Below, piece after piece: positions 48,174 to 57,331 of a DNA stretch of 64,000 nt. The stretch comes from CAWAMR01 sp963783095. GTDB lineage: Bacteria > Planctomycetota > Planctomycetia > Gemmatales > Gemmataceae. Every line of letters starts with the position of its first letter. The first letter of the stretch is position 1. The position numbers and the translations under genes were made by a program. The stretch covers positions 558,001-622,000 of the forward strand of contig CAWAMR010000008.1 of assembly GCA_963783095.1 (NCBI GenBank), read 5' to 3'. The notes beneath the pieces are model-generated. The model was given only the letters and a program-made list of their open reading frames with translations. It ran no database searches and had not been told where the DNA came from.

Positions 48174-48330
48174 AGAGTGGACAGTGGTCAGTGATCAGTG
48201 GTCAGTAAATACAAGAGTGGTCAGATTGATAACGCCTGCTGTTTTTGGTATTTTCTGCCCAGTGTTCACTGACCACTGTCCACTAATGTATTTGCTGACC
48301 ACTGACCACTCTCGTATTTACTGACCACTA
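48174..48330. repeat. GTGGTCAGTG inverted repeat, copy 2
   Basis: Two units back to back: GTGGACAGTGGTCAGTGATC near 48177 on the left and TGACCACTGTCCACTAATGT and CTGACCACTGACCACTCTCG on the right, with a G+C-poor centre. It lies directly after the permease stop (48171) and ends about 90 bases before the next start. Confidence 0.85.
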
Positions 48331-48419
48331 ATAAGTCGGGATGCAGAAACAAATCTTGTTTGGTATACTGGGCGGGATACGGGCTTCTCTCTTTCTCCAT
48401 CCGCCGTTGTCGGCACGAG

Positions 48420-50712
48420 GTGGCTGTGGAACGCACCGCATTTGCTCGCGCCAAGGCATTTCTCGATTTTACTCCCAAAGCCAAATGGGCCGCGATCTTC
48501 GCGGGTCTTGGCAGTGCTGTATTCTACGTCCTTTTGATCCTCGTGCTGGCAATGTTCGTTGACTTGCTGGTTTCACGGGGCCGAATCCCTTATTTTGCCC
48601 AGCTCAATCCATCCGAACAGGAACGCTTTCAGGATACCTGGAAAAACCTTCCCGATGCTGAACGGCAAAAAGCGCTCGAACAATTAGGATTCGGAGGGGA
48701 AACTCCCATCGCACCCGACCTTGTTCCCGGTGCAACCGCTCAAGAGAAATATCAATCCTTATTCGCAACCGACAACGATCCGCCATTGCCGATCAATGCC
48801 ACGGCGCAGTCCCTGGAGGAATGGCGGCCAGCGGACGGCAACGTCTACCTTCAAGCCATCATCGTCTACGACGTTCGCTGGCGTGCCTATGTCCGGTGGT
48901 ATCTGCAAGAGCATATCGGTCCTGACGCCGCCAATTCTTATCAGGCGCAAGTCAAATCGGCTCAAGAATTACCGATTCCTGGATTGGGCGAAGATAGCCG
49001 GCAACCGCACGGCGCGTTGAGCCTGGTTGTGCGTTTAAGAGGAACTACTGCCGGGAAAATCGTAAATGCCTTTGTTAGTTGGAACGCGTGGAGTTGGGGT
49101 AGCGATTCCAAGGATCCGAATCGCGCGTACTTGACCGGATTGTTGGTCCTTGGTTTGATTCTCGCAGTCTGCCGGACCGGCTGCGTCGTCTTGGCGAATC
49201 TGATGGCTGGGGAAGCAACCGTTGAGGCCATAACCAGGCTGCGACGGGCCGTCTACCATCACAGCACTCAGGCTGATTTACTGAATTTTTCGTCGAACGG
49301 TGCCAGCCCGACCCAGGGAATGTTCACCCGTCACATCGAAAGCATTCACGAGGCATTGTATGTTTGGTTGACACTGGCATTTCGCAATCCTGCCCAGTTC
49401 ATCCTGCTGCTGCTCATCGCTGTCTTGATTCATCCCTGGCTAACGATCATTTTCGCATTATTGGGTTTGCTGGTCTGGTTGGTGGCCGCCCAAATTGCTT
49501 CGGGGTTTCGACGTCACGGCCGGATCGCGTCACGGAACGCTTCCACTCGACTGATTTTACTTCTGGAAAGTCTTCGGCTCGTCAAACTGGTGAAATCCTA
49601 CTTGATGGACGTGTTCAATCAAAACCGAAGTGGAGCGCCAGCTTGCCGAATATTCGCGAGCGCACCTGCAGCGGTATCGCGGCGAAGCATTCGGCAAACC
49701 GCTTTTGATATTGCTCGGTCTGTTGACGGCGGTCGGACTGATGTATGTTGCCGGGAGAATCGCCCTGGCCGACGGGTTGAGTATCGGCGGCCTGACGATT
49801 TTGACAGTGGCTTTCGCGGGACTGTATTATCCCATCAAACAACGTCTCGACTTCAAAAAGGCCTGGAAGCGCGGGCGAGAATCTGCGGTGGTGTTGTTCG
49901 AGTTCCTCGACAAAAAAGTGGGCGGCGATCAAAGTCAATTTGCGGATGCCGAATTCCTTCCCGGCATGCGAAGCTCCATCGAAATGCGGGAAGTGACGTT
50001 GCGTGAACCGGGTTCTGCGCGGGTCTTGTTGAACGAGATCAGCTTGAACATCTCGGCCGGGCAACGGGTCGGCATTGTCGGACCGGACGAGCGCGAGAAA
50101 CAGGCCCTGTTGAGCTTGTTTTCCCGATTCGTCGATCCCAGCGATGGTGAAGTGCGGATTGACGGGCGGAATATTCGCTGGGTGACTCACGAATCGCTTC
50201 GAGCTCAGATCGGGCTAATAACCCAGGATCGACTGATTTTCAACGACACGATCGTCAACAACATCGGCTGCGGTGATTCCAGCTTTACGACTCCGCAAAT
50301 CATCAAGGCCGCCAAACTGGCCCACGCTCATCAATTCATTCAGAAGCTTCCCTACGGTTACGAAACGCCGATCGGGGAGTTGGGGCATTCTCTGCGCATT
50401 GGCGAGCAATTCCGGATCGCACTGGCTCGGGCCATTTTGCGCGACCCCGCGATTTACATCATCGAAGAACCGCTCGTGCCCTTGGACAACGATACCAAGG
50501 ATCTTTTGGACGACACGTTCCATCGAATCCTACCCGGCAAAACTGCTATCTTTTTGCCGCATCGAATTGCCACGATCCGACACTGCGATCAATTGATCTT
50601 GTTGAACGAAGGGAAGATCGAGGCAATGGGATCTCATCGAGAATTGGTCGGGACGAGTGCGCTCTACAAACATTTGTACTACCTGGAATTCAATGAGTTT
50701 GCCGAACAATGA
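48420..50712 (+). CDS. ABC exporter-like protein with degenerate ATPase motifs (one frame change)
   Basis: Fused membrane/ATPase half-exporter of the MsbA type. A GTG at 48420 gives (M)AVERTAFARAKAFLDFTPK; TM1 is WAAIFAGLGSAVFYVLLILV. About 180 residues outside the membrane follow before TM2 (AYLTGLLVLGLILAVCRTGC). Coupling-helix sequence NLMAGEATVEAITRLRRAVY and further helices are normal. A frame change near 49625. The ATPase domain is altered: Walker A is VGIVGPDEREKQALLSLFSR (Lys kept at the right spacing, but the Gly and Ser/Thr positions lost), signature LRIGEQFRIALARAIL for LSGGQ, Walker B IYIIEEPLVPLDND with Glu for Asp, while the Q-loop (LITQDRLIF) and H-loop (FLPHRIATI) stay. Overlaps the next start by 4 bases. 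About 760 residues. Confidence 0.78.
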
Positions 50713-51524
50713 AATTCAACCGTGAATTGCAAGTTGCCATGACGGCAGCGGCCTTGGCCTCCGAACGGATCAGGCGGGATTATGCCGTTTTTGTGCCGAT
50801 TCCCAACGCACCGGCATCCATTACCACGGACACCGATCGTGCTTCTCAAGATCTGATCCTGGAACACATTCATTTATCCTTTCCTGAGGATGCACTCTGC
50901 GCTGAGGAAGCGACCGAGTCGATACGATCCGCAAAAAAGACTGGAGCGCGGATATGGATTGTAGATCCGATCGATGGCACACGCGGTTTTGCCATGAAAA
51001 ACGGCGAATTCTCTGTGATGATCGGGTTCATGGTGGACAATGAAATTGAAATCGGAGTTGTGGCTGAGCCTGCACTCGATCGCGTAACTTATGCAACGCG
51101 CGGCGGAGGATGTTGGTCTACGATCGGCAAGTTTGCTCCAACGCCGTGCCGGGTCACATCCGCAAAGACACTTTCGGAATCGACCCTGGTCCGCAGCCAT
51201 GCCAAACCAGGAAGACCTGACCCGGTAGGGACAGCTTTGAAGCCTCTGAAATGCGTAGAAACGTACTCGGGTGGAGTGAAGTTGGCAATGGTCGCCCGAG
51301 GCGAGGTCGATCTCTACGTCAACGATTACTCGCGTTTCGCCGACTGGGACATCTGCGCAGGAGAAATCCTGGTACTGGAAGCAGGTGGGAAGGTAACGCA
51401 ACTGAACGGGAGCCCGATAACCTATTGCCGCGCCGATCATTCGCAATCAGGCGGTTTGGTGGCGACGAATGGGCAAATCCACGTGGAAACGATCTCACTG
51501 CTCAAAGCGAAAAGCATCTCTTGA
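50709..51524 (+). CDS. Inositol-monophosphatase-family phosphatase (HisN/CysQ-like)
   Basis: Magnesium-dependent phosphatase of the FIG superfamily. Its start overlaps the exporter stop by 4 bases (ATGA), so translation is coupled. MKFNRELQVAMTAAALASER, then ASITTDTDRASQDLILEHIH, DALCAEEATESIRS (first metal ligand Glu), WIVDPIDGTRGFAMKNGEFS (the DPIDGT metal motif), MIGFMVDNEIEIGVVAEPAL and the second motif DWDICAGEILVLEAGGKVTQ. All metal ligands present. 271 residues, intact. The substrate could be histidinol phosphate, 3',5'-bisphosphate nucleotides or inositol phosphates; the sequence features nearest to 3'(2'),5'-bisphosphate nucleotidase (CysQ) are not decisive. Confidence 0.85.
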   Translation: MKFNRELQVAMTAAALASERIRRDYAVFVPIPNAPASITTDTDRASQDLILEHIHLSFPEDALCAEEATESIRSAKKTGARIWIVDPIDGTRGFAMKNGEFSVMIGFMVDNEIEIGVVAEPALDRVTYATRGGGCWSTIGKFAPTPCRVTSAKTLSESTLVRSHAKPGRPDPVGTALKPLKCVETYSGGVKLAMVARGEVDLYVNDYSRFADWDICAGEILVLEAGGKVTQLNGSPITYCRADHSQSGGLVATNGQIHVETISLLKAKSIS

Positions 51525-51706
51525 TCTCAGGCTGTCTGCAAGGCAGAAGTACACTGGTATGAAGCCCATGCACCGGGTGAAAAGAAATCAAAATCAAGCG
51601 ATTTTTGGATGAGCAACTATGGCTACACGATCTTCCAGCCGGCAATTTCTGCTGTGCGTCAAGAATGATACCTACCCCGCCTCACTCGAGGTGCGAAAAC
51701 TCATTA

Positions 51707-52090
51707 TCATTTGCCTTTCTTCGTCCGGAAAAGTGCTTCGTTGTACGCTTCCAAACCCCGAAGCCCGGCCTGCAACGCGGGCGAAAGCATTTCGCGTGCC
51801 TTGATACGTTGGCCATGCTTGCCGTCGAAACTGAGGCATTCCAGATATGATACGTGGACCGCGTTTTTCATTTCCGGAGTGCCACGGCGGTATACCTCAT
51901 CGATAAACCGGAAATGTTCACGGAGCACAGTCGTGTCCTCTTCGCTAATCGCAGCTTGGACGACTCTTGCCAAGTGCGCCATCTCCATGTGAAGCAGACC
52001 TCGTATGTTTTCATCCATCTCATCAGTGATACTGGGAAATCGTTCGGTCAGCATAGCCATGAACGTATCGCGATCGATATCCCCCGGCAT
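51707..52090 (-). CDS. Small protein of unknown function
   Basis: The start at 52090 (MPGDIDRDTFMAMLTERFPS) is chosen because the 23 codons upstream are unlike coding sequence; the frame is open to 52159. The protein is helical and acidic: ITDEMDENIRGLLHMEMAHL, ARVVQAAISEEDTTVLREHF, FIDEVYRRGTPEMKNAVHVS, YLECLSFDGKHGQRIKAREM and SPALQAGLRGLEAYNEALF. The VREHFRFIDEVYRRGTPEMK pattern resembles small DUF7674/immunity-like proteins, an impression only. 127 residues. It is the last gene of the minus-strand manC-ruvX cluster, 84 bases after ruvX. Confidence 0.65.
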   Translation of the reverse strand: MPGDIDRDTFMAMLTERFPSITDEMDENIRGLLHMEMAHLARVVQAAISEEDTTVLREHFRFIDEVYRRGTPEMKNAVHVSYLECLSFDGKHGQRIKAREMLSPALQAGLRGLEAYNEALFRTKKGK

Positions 52091-52174
52091 CGACGGTCTC
52101 CGTGTGAAAACTCCCAATCCCGGATTCGAAATTCGGTGAATTCGACTGGAAAGATTCAACTTTCGGACGAGTTC

Positions 52175-52663
52175 TTATTCGATGGTTGGTTTCCTGGCAC
52201 AATCTGTCGCAATCGCCGACGGACAGCCTGCTTCCAGGTATCCTTGCAACAGGATTTGCGCTGCAACCGAATCGACGCGACTCCTTCGCTTTCGGTGAGT
52301 CAAGCCGGCGGACCACAAGGCCGCTTCCGCTTCAACGGTCGAGAATCGCTCATCCCAATACGATACGGTCAATCCCGTTATACTCCCAAGCCAGGTTCCG
52401 AACTGCCGGGCTTCTGCCGCCTTGATCCCTTCATGCCCATCGTTGTGAATCGGCAGCCCCACTACCAGCGCCCCGATCTGCTCGGTTTGCACCAACTCTC
52501 GAAAAAATGCGGCATCCAATTCAGCGCTTTCGCGCGTATAGATTCCCAGCGGCGACGCCACCAAGCGATCGGGATCGGTGATCGCCAGACCAATCCGCAC
52601 GGTGCCGAAATCGACACCGAGCAAACGCTGGAACTTGATCGATGGTCGCTGGGTTTCGTTCAT
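52175..52663 (-). CDS. ruvX: Putative pre-16S rRNA nuclease (RuvX/YqgF)
   Basis: RNase H-like nuclease acting on the 16S rRNA 5' end. The start at 52663 gives MNETQRPSIKFQRLLGVDFG. LLGVDFGTVRIGLAITDPDR carries the GxDxG/T-R-G motif, then ASPLGIYTRESAELDAAFFR, IGALVVGLPIHNDGHEGIKA (GLP), VSYWDERFSTVEAEAALWSA (WDER with the catalytic Asp/Glu) and THRKRRSRVDSVAAQILLQG (D-AA-I). 162 residues, usual size. Its ATG overlaps the manC stop (ATGA), and it ends 84 bases before the next gene. Confidence 0.9.
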   Translation of the reverse strand: MNETQRPSIKFQRLLGVDFGTVRIGLAITDPDRLVASPLGIYTRESAELDAAFFRELVQTEQIGALVVGLPIHNDGHEGIKAAEARQFGTWLGSITGLTVSYWDERFSTVEAEAALWSAGLTHRKRRSRVDSVAAQILLQGYLEAGCPSAIATDCARKPTIE

Positions 52664-53742
52664 AGATACTTCTTCAAATTGGTGTTCTTCTGCAAGAGCG
52701 TAACGATCTCTTTCACGGTCCCTTCTTCCGAGCGTTCTGCGATCAGTGTCGCATCCCCCGACTGAATGATGAGGAGATTTTGAACGCCGATCGTTGCGAT
52801 CAGGTGTTCCGCGTCGGAGGCGATCACGCAATTCGACGTTCGGATGCCAAGATGTTTCGCTTGCACCGTATTTCCATCGGCATCTTGCGGGTTTCGGCGC
52901 TCGAGTGCAAGCCAGCTTCCGACATCATCCCAGAGAAAAGGTGCCTGCATCACGATCACTTCGCGGGCATGCTCCATGACTGCCTTGTCGATACTGATCT
53001 TTTCCACTTGCGCATACTCATTGCGAAATACGTCATCCCGACGGGGGGTATCCCAGACATCGGCGATTCGACGAACCGTGTCGAAAATCCCCGGCTTATG
53101 CCGTTGCAACTCTGCCAGAATGGCCCCAACTTTCCACACGAAGATACCGCTATTCCAAAAATACTCGCCCGATGCAATATAGCTCTCGGCCACGTCGGCA
53201 GATGGCTTTTCGCGGAACTGTTTTGCACGATAAGCCGGAACTCCCAGACGGGGCGGTAAAGCTTCGGCCCGCTGAATATAACCATATCCGGTCGAAGGAA
53301 ACGTCGGAGGTATACCGAAGGTTATGAGCGCATGAGGTCGATCGAGCGCCAACTGCTCCGCGGCTTGAACCACCCTTCCAAATTCTCGCACCGGCTCAAT
53401 GGCGTGATCGGCGGGCATAACGACCATCACCGCGTCGGGGTCGCTCCGACCAATGAGACAGGCCCCCAAACCGACGCACGCCGCGGTATCCCGGCCCATT
53501 GGTTCACCGACAACGCGATCGACGGAAAGCTCCGGCAACTGTTTTCGCGCTTCACTTTGATGCGCTTCGGCCGTGATGACCCAGGTTCTTTCAGGGGGTA
53601 TCAGCGCTTCGATGCGATCGAGTGTGGCCTGTAAGAGGGTGCGCTCCCCGCTGAAGGTGAGAAACTGCTTTGGCCGAGCCACGCGGCTTCGAGGCCAGAA
53701 GCGTGTTCCGCCGCCACCTGCCATAATCATCGCATGCAACAT
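52660..53742 (-). CDS. manC: Mannose-1-phosphate guanylyltransferase
   Basis: Makes GDP-mannose from mannose 1-phosphate and GTP. The start at 53742 gives MLHAMIMAGGGGTRFWPRSR with the GGxGTRFWP nucleotide motif, then PKQFLTFSGERTLLQATLDR, VVGEPMGRDTAACVGLGACL (GRDTA), VMPADHAIEPVREFGRVVQA (PADH), FPSTGYGYIQRAEALPPRLG (GYGYI), VPAYRAKQFREKPSADVAES (FxEKP), YFWNSGIFVWKVGAILAEL and DVGSWLALERR. 360 residues; the C-terminal isomerase cupin present in some ManC proteins is absent. Provides the donor that the PMT-like transferase at 38183 would need indirectly. Confidence 0.93.
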   Translation of the reverse strand: MLHAMIMAGGGGTRFWPRSRVARPKQFLTFSGERTLLQATLDRIEALIPPERTWVITAEAHQSEARKQLPELSVDRVVGEPMGRDTAACVGLGACLIGRSDPDAVMVVMPADHAIEPVREFGRVVQAAEQLALDRPHALITFGIPPTFPSTGYGYIQRAEALPPRLGVPAYRAKQFREKPSADVAESYIASGEYFWNSGIFVWKVGAILAELQRHKPGIFDTVRRIADVWDTPRRDDVFRNEYAQVEKISIDKAVMEHAREVIVMQAPFLWDDVGSWLALERRNPQDADGNTVQAKHLGIRTSNCVIASDAEHLIATIGVQNLLIIQSGDATLIAERSEEGTVKEIVTLLQKNTNLKKYL

Positions 53743-53945
53743 TCGGATCTTCCTCCGTGAAATGGGAACTCAGACAGATTACTCTAATTTTACGGTGTCC
53801 GATAGGCGAGCCGAGCGGCGTAAGCCGACTTGATGGACCGGATATCGACCGGGCCACCATCAAACGCCGCCTCGGAAAGTGAACACTTTTCACTTCCTGC
53901 GGGCACTATTATATGTAGGGCTGATCCTCGCAGGAGTGACCACCG

Positions 53946-55979
53946 ATGACCACGACAAATGTGGGTGATTTTCTTCACAATCTGACACGCGGCATGGCGG
54001 CGGGACTTCTCGGCGTCGAGTCCGACCGCCGGCTTGTCGAGCGAGTGCTGGCTACTCGCGATGAGTCGGCCCTCCTGGCCATCGTGCTCCGCCACGGGAC
54101 GATGGTTTACCACGTCTGCCGCCGTGTGTTGCACCACTCACAAGACGCCGAAGACGCTTTCCAGGCCACCTTTCTGGTGCTCGCCCAGGAACTCCGCACT
54201 TTGCGCCAACACAGTTCGCTGGCCGGTTGGCTCCACGGGGTGGCCCTCCGCGTAGCCCGCAAAGCCAAGACCCGCGCCCTTGCCCAACAGCGCTGGGAAG
54301 CTTGTGCTGCCCGGCCCGAGGCCGTGCCGCCGGTCGATCTTACGTGGAGCGAGGTACGTTCGGCCCTGGATGATGAACTGAGTGGCTTGCCTGACAAGTG
54401 GCGGCTGCCGTTGGTTTTGTGCTACCTGGAAGGCCAAACCCAGGACGAGGCGGCCCATCAACTCAGTTGGAGCAAGAGCACACTCCGGCGGCGGCTGGAG
54501 CAGGCACGCGCAGCTCTGGGCAGCCGGCTGAAGGGTCGCGGTATCGCCTGGTCCGCGGCGCTGCCCGCCGTCCTGGCATCCGACAGCATGACCACGGCCG
54601 CCATGTCCCTGGCCTGCGTTGATTCGACGGTCGCTGCCGCGCTGGCGGTGGCAAACGGGAAGTCTCTGGCGCTGGCCGCATCGGCCAAGGTCGCCGTTCT
54701 GACGGAAGGAGTGCTAAAAACCATGTTGGTAAAGAAAATCGGGATTGTCGCCGGAGCGCTGATCGTACTCGCCCTACTGACGGCGGCGATCAGTGGAAAT
54801 ATCTACCTTGCTTGCGCTGCGGGCTCCCAGGAGGGGGCATCCCGGGAGCCCGCAGCGCAAGCAAGGGTCGCTGCCAACGCGGTGCTGACGGAAGTTCAGC
54901 CGGAGAGAGGTTCCCAGGGACCGGCAGGGCCAGATGAAGCCGAGCCAAAGAAGGACGAACCGAAGAAAGAGCCTGAGCCGAAGAAGGAGCTGGGACCGAT
55001 CACCCTCAAGCATACATGTGAGGTCTTTAGCGTCTGCTTCAGCCCCGACGGCAAACGCATCGTCACGGGGGGTGGCGTATTTACTCTGTCAACAAGGCCA
55101 ACCATTCCAGGCGAGGTGAAGGTGTGGGACGCGGAGAAGGGGACCGAGATTCTCGCCCTCAAAGGGCAAACAGGCAGGGTGTGCAGCGTCTGCTTCAGCC
55201 CCAACGGCAAACGAATCGCCGGTGCTTCCGCGGATGGGACGCTGAGGGTATGGGACGCGGAGAAGGGGCAGGAACTGCTCACCATCAAGGGGCAGACCAG
55301 AAATATCGGCAGCGTCTGCTTCAGCCCCGACGGCAAGCGACTCGCCAGCCTTAGCTCTGACGCTTCGGTAAAGGTATGGGATGCGGAGAAGGGACAAGAA
55401 CTCCTCTCCGTCAAGTGGCAAGGCAGGCTGAGCGACATCTGCTTCAGCCCCGACGGCAAACGACTCGCTTGCTCTCGCGCAGGGGATCGATACGCGGGGG
55501 AGATGAAGGTGTCGGACGCGGAGATCAAGGTGTGGGACGCCCAGAAGGGGCAGGAACTCCTCTCCCTCAAGCTGCCTACCTCTGGGCCTGCGTGTGTCTG
55601 CTTCAGTCCCGACGGCAAACGACTCGCCACCGGCAGCAACGATCAAACGGTTCGAGTCTGGGACGCCCAGAAAGGGCAAGAACTCCTGGTACTCAAGGGG
55701 CACACCACTGGGCGGAGCGCGTTGTTGGGGCAACCGCTAACCTTTATCAGCAGTGTCTGCTTCAGCCCCGACGGCAAACGCCTTGCCAGTGGCAGCGCCG
55801 ATAGGACGGTGAAGGTGTGGGACGTGGAGAAGGGACAGGAACTCTTCACTCTCACGGGACATACCGATATTCTGAGGAGCATCTGCTTCAGCCCTGACGG
55901 CAAGCGCCTTGCCAGCGCCTCCAAGGACCAGACGGTGAAGGTGTGGGACTTGCCGCCCGGCAAAGAAAAGGCAAAGTGA
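53946..55979 (+). CDS. ECF sigma factor fused to a membrane segment and seven WD40 repeats
   Basis: ATG 53946 gives MTTTNVGDFLHNLTRGMAAG. Residues ~35-110 are sigma region 2 (ALLAIVLRHGTMVYHVCRRV, SQDAEDAFQATFLVLAQELR, SLAGWLHGVALRVARKAKTR), residues ~135-195 region 4 (LDDELSGLPDKWRLPLVLCY, LEGQTQDEAAHQLSWSKSTL). One transmembrane segment follows at ~260-280 (KIGIVAGALIVLALLTAAIS). Just after it, residues ~288-308 come from an in-frame palindrome (54806-54867). A Lys/Glu/Pro-rich spacer precedes seven WD40 blades, each with VCFSPDGKR and VKVWDAEKGQE-type signatures, so one full propeller. 677 residues, intact. Sigma-WD40 fusions are a Gemmata-type signature; the sigma part would lie inside and the propeller outside the membrane. 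Confidence 0.9.
   Translation: MTTTNVGDFLHNLTRGMAAGLLGVESDRRLVERVLATRDESALLAIVLRHGTMVYHVCRRVLHHSQDAEDAFQATFLVLAQELRTLRQHSSLAGWLHGVALRVARKAKTRALAQQRWEACAARPEAVPPVDLTWSEVRSALDDELSGLPDKWRLPLVLCYLEGQTQDEAAHQLSWSKSTLRRRLEQARAALGSRLKGRGIAWSAALPAVLASDSMTTAAMSLACVDSTVAAALAVANGKSLALAASAKVAVLTEGVLKTMLVKKIGIVAGALIVLALLTAAISGNIYLACAAGSQEGASREPAAQARVAANAVLTEVQPERGSQGPAGPDEAEPKKDEPKKEPEPKKELGPITLKHTCEVFSVCFSPDGKRIVTGGGVFTLSTRPTIPGEVKVWDAEKGTEILALKGQTGRVCSVCFSPNGKRIAGASADGTLRVWDAEKGQELLTIKGQTRNIGSVCFSPDGKRLASLSSDASVKVWDAEKGQELLSVKWQGRLSDICFSPDGKRLACSRAGDRYAGEMKVSDAEIKVWDAQKGQELLSLKLPTSGPACVCFSPDGKRLATGSNDQTVRVWDAQKGQELLVLKGHTTGRSALLGQPLTFISSVCFSPDGKRLASGSADRTVKVWDVEKGQELFTLTGHTDILRSICFSPDGKRLASASKDQTVKVWDLPPGKEKAK
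54806..54867. repeat. GGGAGCCCGCAGCGC palindrome inside the sigma-WD40 gene
   Basis: Arms 54806-54830 and 54843-54867, around a 12-base centre, match the intergenic palindrome at 26131-26193 with the arm order reversed. It is in frame and codes the stretch from YLACAAGSQEG to REPAAQARV, just outside the membrane segment. Confidence 0.9.
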
Positions 55980-56079
55980 GCAGGGCGAGAAATCAAATGG
56001 GTCGGGAGTCGTTTCGGAGGCCGAAAGGCCTTCCGACCAGTCCCCGACCCCTTTGCCGCGCCCAGCCCTGCCGTCCGCC

Positions 56080-57159
56080 TCAATCAAACGGAATGCCGAC
56101 CTCCGCCAAGGTTTTCGCATCGACAAAGTTTTCCAACCAGATTTCCAGATCCTGCAAGTTGGTCGTGGCGGCAATGCGGGCTGCTACCTTTCGTGGCACT
56201 TTCTTGAAGCGCTTACGCAGCTGCCGGAGCAGCACCGCGCGAGAGGCTTCGAGTTTCCCGCTGATCGTGCCTTCAAGACGGCCCTTTTCCTCGCCTTCGA
56301 GTCGGCCCTTTTCGATGTACATTTCGGCGATGGTTTGACCCATTTTCTTGTACTCCTTGCGGTGTGGATCGATCTGCACCGAGCGATCAACTATTTCACG
56401 CAACTCCAGCTGCTCGTCCCGCCCACGTGCATGATACACCAGCGCCAGGATGTATGACAAGAACTCCACCCAGCGAGTTCTTTCCGCGGGCGGCATTCCT
56501 TCCAGGTTGGTCAGGACTTCTTCCAGCGTGCGGCGAAACGCGGCAGGTTCGGCGGCGCGATCGCGGATTAGCCGAAGCACCTGTCCGAAAAACCCTCCCT
56601 GGCGAGCGAGTTTTTCGGGAGATATGTCGCGCAGATTGAGAAAATGCGGCTTGAAGGCCGGAATCATTGTCTCGAATAGCTTGCCGGCCTCGATGACATC
56701 TGCCAGTGTGTCGATCTTCTCCCAGTTGCGGTCGCCTGTGTAAAGAACGATCGGCAACACCGGTTGCAAAGAAAACTGTGCATCGGAGGAGTGCTTTTCG
56801 TCCCAAGCCCGCTTCTGCATCTTGTATGCTTCCAGCAGATATTCGGCGAGCCGAAGCATGAAAAACCGTTGTGGTCGGGACTGATGTTCGACCAAGACAT
56901 AAATGAGGATGGTCCGCGGCGGATCGCCGGCGCTCAGGCGAAACGGGGCTTTGAACAACATATCGAGCGCCACATGGGCGTAGTCAGGCTGGACGAAGTG
57001 AGAGCGTTCGACGGTCATGGCTTCGAACTCGATGGAATCGACGTGCGGCTCACCAACCAGTACCAGTAGGTCGTGAACGTTGGCCGAGTTTGCCAGGAGC
57101 AACTTGGGACCGTTTTCCGGAAAATTGCGGACGAGCTTAATCAGCAGAGATTCAGGCAT
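56080..57159 (-). CDS. Rpn-like PD-(D/E)XK family protein, intact
   Basis: The start at 57159 gives MPESLLIKLVRNFPENGPKL. Conserved parts in order: VERSHFVQPDYAHVALDMLF, TILIYVLVEHQSRPQRFFML (an E-x-Q/K-type nuclease strand), RLAEYLLEAYKMQKRAWDEK, LPIVLYTGDRNWEKIDTLAD and PAFKPHFLNLRDISPEKLAR. The C-terminal part has MGQTIAEMYIEKGRLEGEEK, GRLEGTISGKLEASRAVLLR and a Lys/Arg-rich end (QLRKRFKKVPRKVAARIAAT). 359 residues, intact, unlike the copies at 17555 and 28171, and belonging to a different branch (the middle reads VLYTGDRNW). Possible roles are a mobile-element nuclease or a transposase-like factor. Confidence 0.7.
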   Translation of the reverse strand: MPESLLIKLVRNFPENGPKLLLANSANVHDLLVLVGEPHVDSIEFEAMTVERSHFVQPDYAHVALDMLFKAPFRLSAGDPPRTILIYVLVEHQSRPQRFFMLRLAEYLLEAYKMQKRAWDEKHSSDAQFSLQPVLPIVLYTGDRNWEKIDTLADVIEAGKLFETMIPAFKPHFLNLRDISPEKLARQGGFFGQVLRLIRDRAAEPAAFRRTLEEVLTNLEGMPPAERTRWVEFLSYILALVYHARGRDEQLELREIVDRSVQIDPHRKEYKKMGQTIAEMYIEKGRLEGEEKGRLEGTISGKLEASRAVLLRQLRKRFKKVPRKVAARIAATTNLQDLEIWLENFVDAKTLAEVGIPFD

Positions 57160-57331
57160 GAGCCTTTTCTATCCAACGAAGACGTGGAAGGCTTCCCGCA
57201 TTCCAGGAACGGGATCCCTTTCGTCGGGAACGAACTTGTCCCCAAAATTCAATCCGACAAAATGGACGCATACCTTGCGTCCGAACCCAAATCGGCGCAC
57301 ATATACGTGTTAAGGTCGCGAAGGGAACGTC

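Noticed and set aside
54896..55733. Repetitive minus-strand proteins opposite the WD40 region
   Set aside because: They mirror the repeated propeller codons of the plus-strand gene.
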